Shown in pieces: positions 40,743 through 40,761 of a stretch of DNA of 40,761 nt. The number at the start of each line of letters is the position of its first letter. The stretch's first letter is position 1. Position numbers and translations under genes: made by a program. The notes beneath the pieces are model-generated. The model saw only the letters and a program-made list of their open reading frames with translations, did not search any database and was not told the origin of the DNA. Origin of the DNA: an uncultured Clostridia bacterium (GTDB taxonomy: Bacteria; Bacillota; Clostridia; TANB77; CAG-508); NCBI GenBank assembly GCA_944386355.1, contig CALXAU010000003.1, forward strand, positions 1-40,761. The letters are read 5' to 3'.

Positions 40743-40761
40743 TTAGCGATTGATTAACCGC

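Overview
The window is very AT-rich (about a quarter G+C), compactly coded and mostly transcribed leftward. Gene content points to an endospore-lineage Clostridia (Bacillota) genome, probably an uncultured gut-type species. The sporulation-associated genes are yqfC, yqfD, a SpoIVFA-like/SpoIVFB pair, ytaF, ylbF and a GerS-like gene. The wall is meso-diaminopimelate type (dapL plus dapF-murE), and Shine-Dalgarno sites are strong purine AGGAGG/AGAAAGG motifs. No rRNA, tRNA or CRISPR array was seen. These are readings by eye; no database search was run.

Layout. 1-0.9 kb: a rightward Fic toxin with a VbhA-like antitoxin, convergent with rarA. 0.9-7.3 kb (leftward): rarA, ruvA, an HD hydrolase, dapL and a fused dapF-murE ORF. 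7.4-9.6 kb: a VanX-like dipeptidase coupled to an ATP-grasp ligase, divergent from a GT51 transglycosylase and a polysaccharide deacetylase (9.8-11.4 kb). 11.4-15.7 kb: mnmA, a membrane spermidine-synthase-like gene split by a frameshift, and aspS. 15.8-17.3 kb: palindromic repeats around an HD-GYP gene. 17.3-23.0 kb: a leftward minD-minE-rodA-(coiled coil)-dusB-GerS-like-mazF cluster, with rodA also split by a frameshift. 23.0-25.7 kb: repeats around a prepilin-like protein with a sulfatase-modifying-factor-type C-terminus. 25.7-28.0 kb: spoIVFB, spoIVFA-like and two small genes. 28.3-31.2 kb: ytaF, a group II intron 5' remnant, a cysteine desulfurase and a patatin. 31.4-40.8 kb: WG-repeat protein, CorC/HlyC protein, zinc metallopeptidase, ylbF, a DUF3048 protein, ybeY, an unknown gene, yqfD, yqfC and an edge-truncated deacetylase.

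Most striking signal. rodA and the spermidine-synthase-like gene are each broken by one extra base, and both breaks lie in the same hexamer, CTCGGA. In each the zero-frame codon is CGG (context GCT-CGG-A and TCT-CGG-A), and skipping the C restores the protein. I checked every CCG/CGG trinucleotide in the other genes and found no in-frame CGG anywhere else in roughly 11,000 codons. This fits +1 frameshifting, or four-base decoding, at a codon the organism otherwise does not use. Two pseudogenes or a systematic read error remain possible.

Other points of interest: at least six copies of an intergenic palindromic element with GTTACnATTCACAG-like ends; a 24-bp perfect inverted repeat with a G+C-richer loop at 25.4 kb; a 70-bp hairpin repeat present twice; a recurrent leader hairpin that would pair with the Shine-Dalgarno sequence; the dapF-murE fusion with an internal ribosome site; and the ATP-grasp/VanX-like pair.
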